A stretch of 64,000 nucleotides of DNA from Diphasiastrum complanatum (GCA_029204225.1 CM055111.1:1684421-1748420); one strand, 5' to 3'; counted from the stretch's first letter, positions 10,986 to 23,915 are shown. Numbers and translations: made by a program. Notes: generated by a model from the sequence alone, not told the origin.

Positions 10986-11082
10986 TACATAGCTACAGTG
11001 AGTCAACGTTGATTTACAAGATAATATATGACATGATAACATGTCCAAGCAACCAGATGAACCTAAATGAAGGATTTGTGGC

Positions 11083-11249
11083 ATATTTGTGAATGTGCAA
11101 TTCATGTGAGCCTTTGCACCTTGTTAGTTATATTGTTTGTGATAGGTACAGGCTTTTGGTAAAGTCTTGCCACAAGCCTTTACATATCACAAATAGTGTA
11201 ACTAACAAGGTTCAAAGCTTCACCATGAATTGCACATTCACAAATATTC
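11083..11249. repeat. Foldback, copy 2
   Basis: Same element as at 9451. Comparing the left half with the reverse complement of the right half gives roughly 90% pairing over about 83 bp. Non-coding array DNA continues on both sides (11010-12200), collinear with 29440-30580. Confidence 0.85.
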
Positions 11250-12202
11250 AACAACACCTTTCCTTGGTAGTCGTGGATATTCTCTTATGTTCAGATAGTA
11301 TAGTGAAAAGTTCAAATGGGCCACCCAACCCTTTGTTGTTCTTTTGCTTATATTCTTGTCAAGAAAGTTTTACATTTTGTTCATACAAAAGACTAATCTC
11401 TTTAATTGGCTACAAAAGAAGTCAAAATGGAATCATTTATGTAATATCACAAGAAGTTGGTCATCCTAAACTACTAATTGTAGTTTTACTCTATCATTAG
11501 TCACTCTATGACAAATTTGGTTGGGTTTCAAAAGATGATATATCTTACTTAAATGTTTTTTCATCCTACCAAAATTGTCATTTAATTATTGAATTGTAGT
11601 TAAGGATTTCATATCTCTCTTTGAGGTTAGAATCTCTATCCTCTCTTTGTGGTCATAAGCGCAACTCCAATCGTCATATAGATGAGGCCATAAAACACAA
11701 TATGACTCGACTTTCAAAATGACATCAATTAATATTTAGTAACTTTGTATTAAGCTTTGTTTTCTTTAAAAGCAAGGCATCTCAAAATCACCAATGAGAT
11801 TGAAAGCTTGCAATTCAAACTACCCACAATGCTTTTGTAAACAAATGCAAATTTCCCCTTTGTTTGTTATTAGATAATGTTGATAATATTTATCTAAATT
11901 TCTAGTGAAAAGCAAGAAATAGTTATTATAGGGGCTGGAATTTGCAAGTTGCAGTACCTTGAATTGTTTTCTCTACCTTTCAAAGTAAACAAACATACAG
12001 TAAATTTCATCACCATGTGCCCTTTAAATTGGATTGTCTATATTATCTAGATCATTATTTTTAAATGTTTTTGAAAGTCAAAAGATGAACTGTCATGTCA
12101 AGTGTAATGCTATTGGAAGATGGTATTCTTATTTTTGAAAGGAAGGTGAGCCTTCGAAGTTGAAAAGAAGAAGAAGAAATTGGCTGAAGTATGGCCCTTT
12201 TT

Positions 12203-12210
12203 TATATAAA
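12203..12210 (+). promoter_or_regulatory. TATA box of cysteine-rich gene copy 1
   Basis: TATATAAA preceded by GCCCTTTTT and followed by TCCCCTCCCTCTC, as in the other copies. It lies about 450 bp upstream of the ATG at 12658. The leader in between holds degenerate GTAGTGTTTGTGT repeats and may contain a 5' intron, which cannot be decided by eye. Confidence 0.6.
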
Positions 12211-12657
12211 TCCCCTCCCTCTCGCTTGTGTGTATCTCTCGCTTTCTTAGTGGATAGATATCTCAGTGCATAGGTAGAATTTTATCTCCATCATCATCTT
12301 TTCTCTGGAGTTTTGAGCATGCTGATTCTAGCCAAGATTCATTCTCAGACCAAATTCTAGCATCGACTAGTGGACGCCCAAAATCTCACTCGTGTTTTGC
12401 ATTTTCCACACCATTTCTTGATTAGATCCCAGTACTGATCCATATAAGTCTCCACATTATACTTGTATTTTCTTCCCATTTTGTAGTGTTTGTGTCAAAT
12501 TTATAGTATTCATTTGTAGTTTTGTACTATTTGTGTTCTATATGTACTATTCCTTTGCAATTTTGTAGTGTTTGTGTTGAGTATTGTGTCTTGTAGCACT
12601 CTGCGATTACATTACTGAAGTGAGTCAACGTTGATTTAAACCTACATTGGCATTTCA

Positions 12658-13049
12658 ATGAGCAAGGAGGCAAAAATGAATGGAGTACTATCATTATTGT
12701 TATTGGCATTAGTTGTTTTGAATTTGACTGTTGTATATACTATCTCGGCTTCGGTGCTTCTTGTTCCGTCATCAAAAGAGGTGGTGGTTGTAATTATGAA
12801 ACAAGATTCATGATTACATGGGTTGGGCTTCTAAATGACTGGTCAAGTTGCAATGATCTACTTCTTTCCAAGAGACACAAATGTTGTAATGATGTGTGGG
12901 AGAATTTTCAGTGTTGGCAAATTGACTATGGTGATGGCTATGCTGATTGGATTGGAGACTTTGATTCATGCAACTTTTGTGGAAATGAAGTGATGAACAA
13001 TTTCCTTTGAGATGCACAACGCACCTGCCAATATGCTACCGATTCGTAG
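12658..13049 (+). pseudogene. Secreted cysteine-rich protein, copy 1, broken
   Basis: Begins like the intact copy (MSKEAKMNGVLSLLLLALVV), a signal-peptide-like start. A 10-bp deletion just after the signal peptide (near 12735) shifts the frame, so the natural product would end soon after. The downstream region from 12810 is still readable in the family frame (MITWVGLLNDWSSCNDLLLS, then RHKCCNDVWENFQCWQ and DSCNFCGNEVMNNFL), but a TGA at about 13008 replaces a CGA Arg codon and removes the last cysteine. High similarity to the copy at 24335 suggests recent inactivation. Function of the family is unknown to me. Confidence 0.85.
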
Positions 13050-13519
13050 ATGATCATGAGCAATGCTCACAAATTTTCTGTTTTCAACTCTATTGTGCTC
13101 AAGTGCACTAGCCTCATTCTATCAATTTGTGTTGTGATAGAATCAAGATGGTGATTCATCAGCTATAAAACTACACAAGATGTTGAATATTGGCCAAAAG
13201 TTATGTAGAGTAAAGTTTTAAAGTCTACTTTCGTCAAAACTGTTGAACAACTATTTAGTTGACTTAGCACACATGACAATCATTATTATATGATATATAT
13301 CCAAAGCATAAGACATCAATTCGATTTTTAAACAAAAAGACTACTATATATACTTGACGTGCAAAGTCCTCTGCTAGGATATTTCTTCTTTGAGAAATAA
13401 TTCATAAACAACTTCATACTCTATGATAGCATGTGCATTGTCATGGACTACACTAACCCAAAACAATACTTGTTTTTTTTTGTACATAGTTCTACTCAGA
13501 AGATGCTATTATGAATGTC

Positions 13520-14440
13520 CTATTTGTTGGTAGTATTTTCAAAATGGAGGTTGAGTGTTTGTAGCTATGGGGTGGTTAATGTTCAGAGCACATGGGCTAT
13601 GCTCTGAAGCATGCATGCCTTATAATGCTTCGAAAAATGAACTAATAGATAGTTGATAGTTACTTAATAAAACTATTTGAAGGTAGTCATGTAGACTTTT
13701 TGGACATCCAAAGGTAGGTTCTTATATGTATATGGGTAGTGGAGGACCTAAGAAGCTTGATGCTCACTTCTCGTATGGTTGTTACTCTAGAGACTCCTAT
13801 GTATGTGTTTATTCTGATATCGTGTTTTACTTATTGAATTGTGCTACTTTCTCAATGATTCTTGCAGAATTGAGGCTTTTTATTTTATGGATGTCTAATA
13901 CGTTATGGGCCCACACACATCGTTGAGGTTATTTATCAAAAAGAATTCACAATGCTGCTTGACTCTCTAAAAGTCGCAACATGTTGTGCACCATGGTGAT
14001 GAAGAGAGATTAGACATGTACACAATTCAGATAACTTACATAAACAAAGAGTGAGAATTTGTGAGAGGATGTGATTGTTATTTGGGAGGCTATTATCTTC
14101 TTTACAATGGTCTCCTTTCTTATGGAGAGGGTCCATGGACTTGGGAGGATGACTCTATTGCTAAAGGTTGGTTGCCATAAATCCACCATTATGTTCATGT
14201 CCTTTAGTCTTGGCATGCAACTTTTGTATTTCTAGCACCAAATCAGGTGCTCCCAAATTGCACTCTGTACAGTCACCATCAAAATGTGCATTGGATCTAG
14301 TAGATCTTTTATCAGCAATCAGTTTGAATTATAAAGATCATGAAACATGGGACAGTGTTTTAATACCAAGTGTAAGGTGCTCTAGATCATTGGATCCTTA
14401 AGTTTGAAGCCAATCACTTGCCTTGAAAATAGGAAGCTCT
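13520..14440 (-). repeat. Array flank block X, inverted copy
   Basis: About 0.9 kb that is the reverse complement of roughly 25330-26260, matched along most of its length (for example GCTCTAGATCATTGGATC near 14381 against GATCCAATGATCTAGAGC near 25410). It is a diverged relative of the block at 8270. It follows the 3' flank of gene copy 1 and switches orientation near 13540. No gene supported. Confidence 0.75.
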
Positions 14441-15238
14441 AAAGCATTTGTATAAATCCCTTGTTTTTATACCACTTGGGATCAAAAAAGCACGGGCCCA
14501 ACCCTTGTACCTTCGAACTGATGTAAAAAATCAAAGGCAAAATTTTTGGTTGAGTCTTTTTTGGACAAGTGTCAACTATGGGTTTATATATGTTCAAAGC
14601 ACATGGGCTATGCTTCCAAGCATGCATGCCATTCAATGCCCTAAAGATGGACCAATAGAATTTGGCTAGATTTTCTTATGAAAGCAACGAGTAGTTGATA
14701 GTTTTTTAAAAGAATGTTCAAAGTCAAACACATGGAAATTTTGGACATGCAAAGGGAGCTCCTAATATGTGTATGTGTAGTGGACCTTAGAAGCTCAATG
14801 CTCACTTCTAGTTTAGCCTTTACTCTAGACACTCCTCGCTCTATTGTGTATGTGTTAATTTTGAATATTGCCTTTACCTGATGAATCTTGTTACTTGCCC
14901 AATGATTCTTGTGCAACTGAGGGTTTCTCATCTTTATTTATACTACGTTATTGTCCCACAAATGTGATTGAGGCAATCTATCAAATTAATATTGAAACTG
15001 CTGCTTCACTATACAAAATTTGCAAAATGGTGCCGACAATGGTGATGAAGAGTGTGGACATGTACACGAGTTAAATAGCTAATGTGAATAGAGACTTGGA
15101 ATTTGTATCTTGAAGTAAGAGGCTATTGAATTTCTTATGATTGTGTCTTTTCTCAAGGAGAGTGTCCATGGACCCTTTGGGAGAACTATTCTATTGCCAA
15201 TGGTTTGTGGCCATAAATGCACCATCATGTCCATTAAT
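14441..15238 (-). repeat. Array flank block, inverted copy, first part
   Basis: Reverse complement of about 8590-9370 (shared TTGGACAAGTGTCAACTATG and similar runs). It is interrupted at 15238 in the sequence CATGTCCATTAATT and resumes at about 16826. No gene supported. Confidence 0.8.
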
Positions 15239-16825
15239 TATACCCTAAGATCTTGCTTACAAGACAAAACACAATGGAAAACACATTATGGAGCAACCAC
15301 CCAACCAAGTAGAAGCAACCAATCAACTCTAGAAGCTTCACCCCCAAGCCAAGGAATAAGAAGCATGAAGGTAGAGTGAAATTTTGCCAATGAATCAATG
15401 ACCACAATGAGAAGTAGGGCAAGTTTGGCCTCAATATATAGAGCCAAAAACAACCTGGGCACATAGCCATGCATATTGGAAAACGAATCATAATGAATCC
15501 AAGAATAATAACTGAATTGATTTTCAGCAGGACTTTGGGTATCTAGATGTGATTCTGGATTGTAATCTAAAGTTTTTGTAGTTGAAGATTATTGTCATTA
15601 TCATTTTGGTATGCTTTCTATCTTTAATTACCAATAGTATATAGAACTTAGAAATCTAGCACTTCTGTTAGAGATTTCTGTTTGTGGATGTTCCTTAAAT
15701 CTAGTATTTTCCTATTAGGAAAGATTTTTTTGGAGTGATTCTTACTTTTCTTGAGTTATGTTGGACATATACTCCAGTATCCTATAAATGACTAACTATG
15801 ATTTTGGATTCTAGGAAATTATGATTGACGAATCATATGAATCTAAATATTTATGGTTGACGGATCATAAATAGATACTTATTTGTTATCAGAGGATTAT
15901 AAAGATTATCACTTGGAAAATAGGATTATCTCTGAGTACTTGTTTGATGTGAAAGCTAGACTAAGGATAATGATTTTCTAGGTTGATATTGAGAGTTTAA
16001 AGAACTGTTCCTATTATTCTTTCTTGTTTAGAGAGCTTCTAAGGATAGAAGCAGTGTAAGGAGGGAAGAATGTTATGTCCATGACCAGTAAGTAGGATTC
16101 AGTATACTCCTAGACTTGGATACACGGTACTCCAGTAAATCAAGCTGTTAGTTATGCCACGTCATACCGGATGTGACCCAAAAGTAACTAATATCCTTGT
16201 GATGTCCATATTACACTAAATGGAGATTAGACAAGGTATGAGACAATGTATGCATGTGTAGAGTTATCAATAGCAATTCTATGCATAGTTGGTCCATGCT
16301 TAGGACTCTATTCTAGGTGAATCTATGTATAGGGGAGCGCTCTGGGATACAATCACAAATGAGTTGAGTCTATTCCTTAACTAAGGAATACTCTATCCCA
16401 AGAACACTGTATATCCAATGCACATAATTTTAACTGATGAACCCGAATGATTCACTAATCATGCATCTTACAAGCTATATAACTCAAAACCATCAATTTC
16501 TGGTGAAACCACATCACACTGATCGTTTTACCAATTAACTTCAACCTGGAGTAATCAACTACTTAAGTTAATTGCCAATGATTTGGAAATCTCAAATGTC
16601 TAGGTGTAGATCTTAATTATACTAGCATAACACCCTATTTAGATCCTTATCCAAACCATTTATCAGTCAACCCATAAATCTTCTATACAAATATTTGTTA
16701 ACTCTGCAAGTATCTGTCAAAACAATACTTGATCATATGCTTATGTTCGCCGACTAGGTTAAGTGCACCAGATAACCTTAGTAACTAGGATTACACAATA
16801 GATTCATTCAAGATTAATCGTGTTA
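15239..16825 (+). mobile_element. Probable gypsy 3' fragment with LTR
   Basis: A 1.6-kb insertion that splits the inverted array block. At 16055-16070 there is a purine-rich tract (GTAAGGAGGGAAGAA) directly followed by TGTTATGTCCATGACC, the usual arrangement of polypurine tract and 3' LTR start in plant gypsy elements. Sequence left of it looks like a retroelement 3' untranslated region, with no domain readable. The LTR would run from 16071 to near 16820; its end is not certain because no second copy is in the window. Confidence 0.45.
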
Positions 16826-17090
16826 GATTCCTAAACCCTAAGTCCATCAACATGAATTTCATAGAGGATTTTCCTTCTTTAAAATACTGCCAACAAACAG
16901 GACATTCATGATAGTTGCTTGTGACTAGACCTTCATTCGAAAGAAAGAAACAATACTCTTATGGGTTAGTGTAATGTGTGAAGATGCACAAGTTATCATG
17001 GAGTGTGAAGATGTGCATGAATGACAAAATCAAAGAAGAAATTACGTACTCTTCATACATAGGAAAGTTGGGCATTAGGTCATCTGTACA
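16826..17090 (-). repeat. Array flank block, inverted copy, second part
   Basis: Reverse complement of about 8280-8520 and 28015-28250, for example CCAACAAACAGGACATTCATG near 16890. With 14441-15238 it makes one block interrupted by an insertion. The gene leader (GTAGTGTTTGTGT repeats) resumes at about 17160 without a recognisable TATA promoter. Confidence 0.75.
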
Positions 17091-17327
17091 ACCCTTTGTC
17101 GTTCGGAATAGCAACCCCTTTACCCTTTTGGCCACCTAAAGCTTGCCCTTGTCTCTCCCATTTTGTAGTGTTTGTGTAAAATCTATAGTATTCCTTTGTA
17201 GTTCTGTATTGTTTGCATTCTATATGTACTATTCCTTTGCAATTTTGTAGTGTTTGTGTTGAGTATCGTGTCTTGACTACAGAGCCGAAGTGAGTTAACA
17301 TTGATTTAAACCTACATTGAAATTTCA

Positions 17328-17727
17328 ATGAGCAAGGAGGAAAAAATGAATGGAGTATTGTCATTATTGTTATTGGCATTAGTTGTTGTAAATTTGGCTA
17401 TTGTATATGTGAGCGAGTACTATCCCAACTTCGATGCTTCTTGTTCCGTCATCCAAAGAGGTGGCGGTTCTTATCATGAAACAAGATTCAAGATTACATG
17501 GGTTGGGCATCTAAATGATTGGTCAACTTGCAGTGATCTACTTCTTTTCAAGAGACACAAATATTGTAATGATGCATGGGAGAATTTTCAGTGTTGGCAA
17601 ACTGACCGTGGTGATGGCTACGTTGATTGACTAGAGACTTTGATTCCTGCAACTTCTATGGGAATGAAGTGATGAACAATTTCCTTTGAGATGTACATAC
17701 ATTTGTCAATATGCTCCTGATTCGTAG
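17328..17727 (+). pseudogene. Secreted cysteine-rich protein, copy 2, truncated
   Basis: Open for 100 codons from MSKEEKMNGVLSLLLLALVV (signal-peptide-like), then EYYPNFDASCSVIQRGGG and WENFQCWQTDRGDGYVD. It stops early because one G is missing in the GATTGGACTGGAGAC region, giving GAT TGA. The last about 35 residues, with three of the eight family cysteines, are lost, and one cysteine of the CC pair is Tyr (HKYCND). A CGA-to-TGA change is also present in the lost tail. The upstream flank lacks the promoter block found in copies 1 and 3. The 3' flank runs to about 18252 and contains nothing else recognisable. Confidence 0.8.
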
Positions 17728-18252
17728 ATGCTCATGAGCAATGCTCTCAAATTTTTTGTTTTCAACTCTATTGTGCTCAAGTGCACAGTCTCATTCTATC
17801 AATTTGTGTTGTAATAGAATTAGGTCGGTTATTCATCAAGTATAAAACTAACATGATGTTGAATATTGGCCAAAAGTTATGTATATAAAGTTCTAAAGTC
17901 TACTTTCGTTAAAATTGTCGAACAACTATTTAGCCGACTTAGCACACATGACAATCATTATTATATGATATATATCTGAAGCATAATGTGAAAATCCATT
18001 CGAATTTTTAGCAAAAAGACTACGCTATATACTTGATGTGCAAAGCTCTCTGTTAGGATATTGCTTCTTTGAGTAATAATTCATAAACATCTTTATACTC
18101 TATGATAGCTTGTGCATCGTCATGGACTACACTAACCCAAAATAGTACTCTCTTTTTTTGTACATAGTTCTAGTCACAAGAAACTATTATAAATGTCCTA
18201 TTTGTTGGCGTTATTTTCAAAATGGAAGTTCTTATATGAAAATCATGCTCGA

Positions 18253-21200
18253 TATCTTCCAAATGACCATGCTTCACATGATGGACTCAATGGTGAGAGA
18301 TCCCATGCTTTGAAGGTCTTCCCCACTAATGTTAATATTCTGGATCTACTCAACATATGACCAGTCATCGTGAACATTTGCACTCCTATATGCCTTACAG
18401 TACAAAGAAGTACGTTCATCTTGGTGACGATACACTCACACTATCGAAGGTGAAGGCACTATAAGATTGAAATTCTAGCATGATCAATTCAAACTACTAT
18501 CAAATGTTTTGTATGTACCTAAACTCTCTAAGAATCTGTTATCAGTAAGTAGGATCACCGATTTAGGTCATAGGGTGGAGTTTGAATCTGATCAATGCCG
18601 AATTATCAATAGGACAAGTAAGATCCTTGCACTCGGCAAGAGGCATGGATACTTATATAGATGGACACATTGTTGCTCTAATACTAGTCAAGCCTTGAAA
18701 ACCTCTATTCTTGTCAATAAAGCATTATTATGGCATCATTGATTAGGACACTTGAATCATACATTTGTTTCATACATGTCTAAACGATCCCTAGCACTTG
18801 ATCTCACTATTCGGCTGATAAAGTTGACCTCCTTGTTTGTCATAGCTACAACTTGGAAAGCAAACTAGGATTCCCTTTAGATCAAGTCATAGACATGCAG
18901 CAAAAGATTTGTTAGACGTTGTTTCTTCAGATATATGTGGTCCAATGCAAACTTTGTCATTGCTTGATGCAAAGTATTCCTTACCTTCATTGACGAATAT
19001 TTGAGAAGAATAGTTGTTTATTTCATTAAGCAGAAAATGGAGGCTTTCAACAAGTCTTGACAATTCAAAGAGCATGCAGAAAATCAAACTGGTAAAAGAA
19101 TTAAAGCACTGAGATCCGACAATGAGGGAGAATACATTTTTACTGAATTCAATAAATATTGCCTTAGCAATGGCATTGAGCAACAATACATTACCTCCTA
19201 TTCACCTTAGTCGAATGGTCTTGTTGAGAGAAAGAACAGAACATTAGTCGAATCAGCAAAGTGCATGTTATCACATGTGACACTTCTGAAGTCCTTCTAG
19301 ACTGAAGCAGTTTCAACTACAATTTATATTCAGAACATATGTCCTACTAAAGGTCTCTCAAAAAAAACACCATACGAAGTTTGGATAGGCTCCAAACCTT
19401 CTCTATCGAACTTATGAGTTTTTGGATGTATCGCTTATGCACAAATTCTGCATGATCTCAGGAAGAAACTCGACTTCCAGAGTACCAAATCGATTTTCAT
19501 TAGTTACACTACTTTAGATCAAGGTTATAAGTTGTACGAACCTATCGAGTCAAAGATATTCACCATCCGGGATGTCATCTTCATCAAAGATCAGTTTATC
19601 AACCTCAAAGGTAAGGGCAAAGCTCATATAGCCAAGCTATCAGACTCTCCTAAAATATTGAATTCTTTAGTTTCAAAGACAACTATTCCTTTTGAAGGTC
19701 CAAGCTCATCTACCCTCGACGAACAACTTATCAACATCAAACCTATAGATGATGATGTTGCAATTCAGCAACTACAACATGATGAAGATTATCAACTTCA
19801 ATCATCACCCAGAAGATCGACAAGACAAAGCAGACCACTTATTAGGTACATCGACGAGTCTACAACTTACCTTGTTCAAGAGCCGACGACTATTGAAGAG
19901 GCACTCAAACAGCCCAATTCCGATCTCTAGAAAGAAGCTATGAATAAAGAGTATTCATCTCTTATCAAGAACTAGACATGGACTATTGTCGAATTACTTG
20001 TCAGCAAAAATGTAGCTGATTGCAAATGGTTGTTCAAAATCAAATACAAGGCAGATGGAAGTATCGATCAAACAAAGGCTTGACTTGTCGCCAGAGGATT
20101 CTCTCAGGTATAGAACGTTGACTACACTGAGACTTTCAATCCAGTAGTTAAACATTCTTCTATTCGACTTCTATTGTCATTTACTGCTACAACAAATTTG
20201 GAAATACATCAAATGGATGTACATATAGCATATCTTAATGGAGTTATTGAAGAAGACATTTACATGGTGCAACTTGAAGGTTATAAAATCGAAGGTAAAC
20301 ACAATCATGTGTGTAAACTCCATAAAGCACTTTATGGCTTGAAGCAATTTGCTTGAGCATGGTTTCAAATGATCAATACTTTTCTTATTGATCATGGCTA
20401 CAACAGTGTTGATTTGATAAAAGAAGCTTAGACAATGCTATCTTCCGAATTTGACATGATTGATCTAGACTAAGCTCACTATTGTCTATGTATTCAAATC
20501 CAAAGAGACAAAAAGCAGAAGTTGATTTATATTACTCAGCAAAGATACATTCACAATGTTTTAATCAGATATAATCTAGTAACACAATGGGTCCAGAACT
20601 CAAGATGTCGAAGGACCAGTGTCCTCAAACAATCGAAGAGAAGGAGTAGATGCATGAGTATCCTTATCATTCGATAATAGGATCTCTTATGTACGCGATG
20701 ATCTGTACCAGACCAAACATAGCTTTTGTAGTCAGTTCCTTAAGTCAATATATGACCAAGCTTGGTATAACACATTGGAAGGCTCTTATCAAAGTCATGA
20801 GATATCTTTGAGCTACTATGGACTTTTGCATTTGTAATATTCTCAATGCTTTTTCATATGCAAGTTGGGCAGGAGATGTAGACACTCGTTAATCCACTTC
20901 AAGATTTACATTTTTCCTCAACAATGGTCCTATTTCATGGAACAGTCACAAGCAAACTTCGATAGCTGTATCTTTCACTGAATCGGAGTATATGGCAGCC
21001 TCTCAAGCTACAAAGGAAGCAATATAATTGAAAAACTTACTTTCAAATATCAGTCTGAATCAATATGCTCCGACAATTCTATTTTGTGATAATCAAAGTG
21101 TCATTGCTTTATAGTCAACCCTAGATTTCATTGTAGGAGTAAACACATTGAAATTAAGTATCACTATGTCAGAAGCAAAGTTCTTAACAAAGAGGTTGAC

Positions 21201-21304
21201 AACGGACATTTTTACTAAAGCATTAAGCTTGGATGCACACAAGAAATTTTGTGCAAAACTAAGTTTGAAGGTCAAAGCATTCATGGCATCTAATTAAGGG
21301 GGAG
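18253..21304 (+). pseudogene. Copia-D pol, 5'-truncated: protease remnant, integrase, RT, RNase H
   Basis: The Ty1/copia order is protease, integrase, RT, RNase H, all readable. The protease remnant is at about 18335 (SGSTQHMTSH), the GAG-pre-integrase region at 18509 (YVPKLSKNLLSVSRITDLGH), and the integrase core at 18950-19300 (IKALRSDNEGEY, then YITSYSP, a stop, SNGLVERKNRT). RT begins near 19940 with MDVHIAYLNGVIEEDIYM and ALYGLKQFA; a deletion after about 20410 removes the catalytic YVDD region. RNase H runs 20670-21290. Many stops replace conserved Arg, Trp or Gln codons. Gag, 5' LTR and primer site are absent. It lies inside the 3' flank of gene copy 2. Confidence 0.85.
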
Positions 21305-21962
21305 TGTTGGATTATTCTCCTGATTATCAACTAATCATTTTTCACATTATCCAACTCTGCAGTTTTATGCATGTTTCTACGTAGTTTGCAAAAATACTCG
21401 GGAATCGCTCAATTTCCAGGTTGTACTAATTGGATGGATGCCAGCTCATGATGGCCAACTAGCCATTAAGATCTATGATCTAATTAGATGTCCTACTGGA
21501 CTTGTCGCATTTGTTTAGTATAAATAGTTGATCATACTTCTAATATTATCATCAAGCATTTGATCAATCAAGTAGCAACTCTCTCAAGCTTTCAAGCTTG
21601 AACACTCTTGAGCATTCTAGCTCAGTTCTAGAGAGTTCATTTAGAGTTTTTGCTATTAGCACTTACTGCTTATCAGCAAAAGTGCAAATTCAAACAAAGA
21701 TCTTCAGTTACTCATAGATAGCTTAGAGTATGCGGTTTCTATCTGCAATTGTCTTCTATCCTTTATTGCGTTCATTATTATATCAAAATGTATGCATCTC
21801 TGTGATAGTTTTGGAGCTGATAAATCCCATATTGCTTTTGTTTGATAATTCATTGTTTGTCTACATAATCACTGTAGTACTGACGATTTCAAAGTTAGTT
21901 ACTATAAGATTGAACGTGACTTCGACTTGTCGTTATTGCTATACCTCTTTTCAATAAGTACA
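21305..21962 (+). repeat. 3' LTR of copia-D (right end approximate)
   Basis: Preceded by the polypurine tract TTAAGGGGGAG and starting TGTTGGATTATTC. The distal part (21570-21950) matches 58780-59165, including CTTTATTGCGTTCA. Array sequence resumes at about 22190; the 230 bp in between show no recognisable feature. Confidence 0.75.
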
Positions 21963-22189
21963 ACTATTTATAGCTTCCAAAATGTCATTGCCCTAAACTT
22001 GCCCAAAATGATAACTTCTTGGTACTACATCAAAAAAACCTAGAAATTCTAGTCTAGATGCAATGTATGAAATCTAGCCAATTAGAATGGGTCCAAAGAC
22101 AACCTCATCCACTTATCTACTTGCCAAAAATCGTACAAACACTATTTAGGCCAAAATTTCATGTTGGCCTCAAAATTGCCAAATTAAAT

Positions 22190-22830
22190 CAACTAAACTA
22201 GTTGAATTTTTCACAATTTCAATATTATTTTGATAAATTGCCTCAACCACATTTGTTGGACAATAACGTAGTATAAATAAAGATGAGAAACTCTCAATTG
22301 CACAAGAATCATTGGTCAAGTAGCAAGATATATTAGGTAAAAGGCAATATTCAAAATTAACACATACACAATAGAGAGAGGAGTGTCTAGAGTAAAGACC
22401 AAACAAGAAGTGAGCATTGAGCTTCTAAGGTCCACTACCCATACACATATTAGAAGCTCCCTTTGTATGTCCAAAATTTCTATGTGTTTGACTTCAATCT
22501 TTTTTTAAAAAAAAAACTATCAACTACCTGTTGCTTTCAGAAGAAACTCTAGCCAAATTCTATTGGTTAATCTTTAGGGCATTGAATGACATGCATGCTT
22601 GGAAGCATAGCCCACGTGCTTTGAACATATACCAACCCATAGTTGACACTTGTCCAAAAAATACTCAACCAAAATTTTGTCTTTGATTTTTATATCAGTT
22701 CCAAGGTACAAGGGTTGGGCCTGTGCTTCTTTTTAGCCCAAGTGGTATAAAAACAACGGATTGGGAGGGACCTACTTTTCAAGATAATATATGATATGAT
22801 AACATGTCCAAGCAACCATATGAACCTAAA
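22190..22830 (+). repeat. Array flank block, direct, 5'-truncated
   Basis: Matches the second half of 8270-9400 (CAATATTATTTTGATAAATTGCC onward) up to the foldback. Its first half was removed or lies beyond the copia insertion. Confidence 0.75.
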
Positions 22831-22845
22831 TGAAAGATGTGTGCC

Positions 22846-23135
22846 ATATTTGTGAATGTGCAATTCATGGAGAGTGTCATGTGCCCACGACTGGTCTCGG
22901 GTAGCGTGTCCATGCTAGAGATCAATAGACCAACAACCTATAAGTTTGTTCTGGCATGCTTACAATAGGATCTTTGGATTAGGACTTTATAGTGAGCCTT
23001 TGCACCTTGTTAGTTATAATGTTTGTGATAGGTATAGGCTTTTGGTAAAGTATTGCCACAAGTCTTTACATATCACAAATAGTATAACTAACAAGGTTCA
23101 AAGCTTCACCATGAATTGCACATTCACGAATATTC
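22846..23135. repeat. Foldback, copy 3, with an insertion in one arm
   Basis: Same element as at 9451, but about 120 bp (roughly 22880-22995, containing CCCACGACTGGTCTCGGG) interrupts the left arm after AATTCATGG. The inserted piece has no other copy in the window. Confidence 0.75.
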
Positions 23136-23907
23136 AATAGCACCTTTCCTTGGTTGTCATGGATATTCTCTTATGTTCAGATAGTATAGTGAAAAGTTCA
23201 AATGGGCCACCCAACCCTCTCTGGTTCTTTTGCTTATATTCTCTGTCTTAAATGTTTTCTCATCCTACCAAAATTGTCATTCAATTATTGAATTGTAGTT
23301 AAGGATTTCATATCTATCTTTGAGGTTAGAATCTCTATCCTCTCTTTGTGGTCATAAGCGCAACTCCAATCGTCATATAGATGAGGCCATACAATACAAT
23401 AAAAGGTACCAATATTGAAATATGACTCGACTTTCAAAATGACATCAATTAATATTTAATAACTCTGTATTAAACTTTGTTTTCTTCAAAAGCAAGGCAT
23501 CTCAAAATCACCATTGAGAGTGAAAGCTTGCAAATTTCAAAACTACCCACAATGCTTTTGTAAACAAATGCAAATTCCCCCTTTGTTTGTTCTTAGATAT
23601 GTTGATAATATGTATCCAAATTTCTAGTGGACAGGCTGGAATTTGCAAGTTGCAGTATCTTGAATTGTTTTGTCTACCTTTCAAAGTAAAGAAACATATA
23701 GTAAATTTCTATTGAAGACTGTTTTTTACATGAGCCCTTCAAATTAGATTGTCTATATTATCTAGATCATTATCTTTAAGTGTTTTTGAAAGTCAAAAGA
23801 TGAATTGTCATTCAAGTCTAATGTTATTGGAAGATGGGATTCTTATTTTTGAAAGGAACGTGAGCCTTTGAATTTGAAAAAAAATTGACTGAAGTATGGC
23901 CCTTTTC

Positions 23908-23915
23908 TATATAAA
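23908..23915 (+). promoter_or_regulatory. TATA box of cysteine-rich gene copy 3
   Basis: TATATAAA in GGCCCTTTTCTATATAAA, followed by a pyrimidine-rich start region (CCCCTCCCTCTCAC). About 420 bp upstream of the ATG. Shared with two other array units, which supports its being part of the gene unit. Confidence 0.65.
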
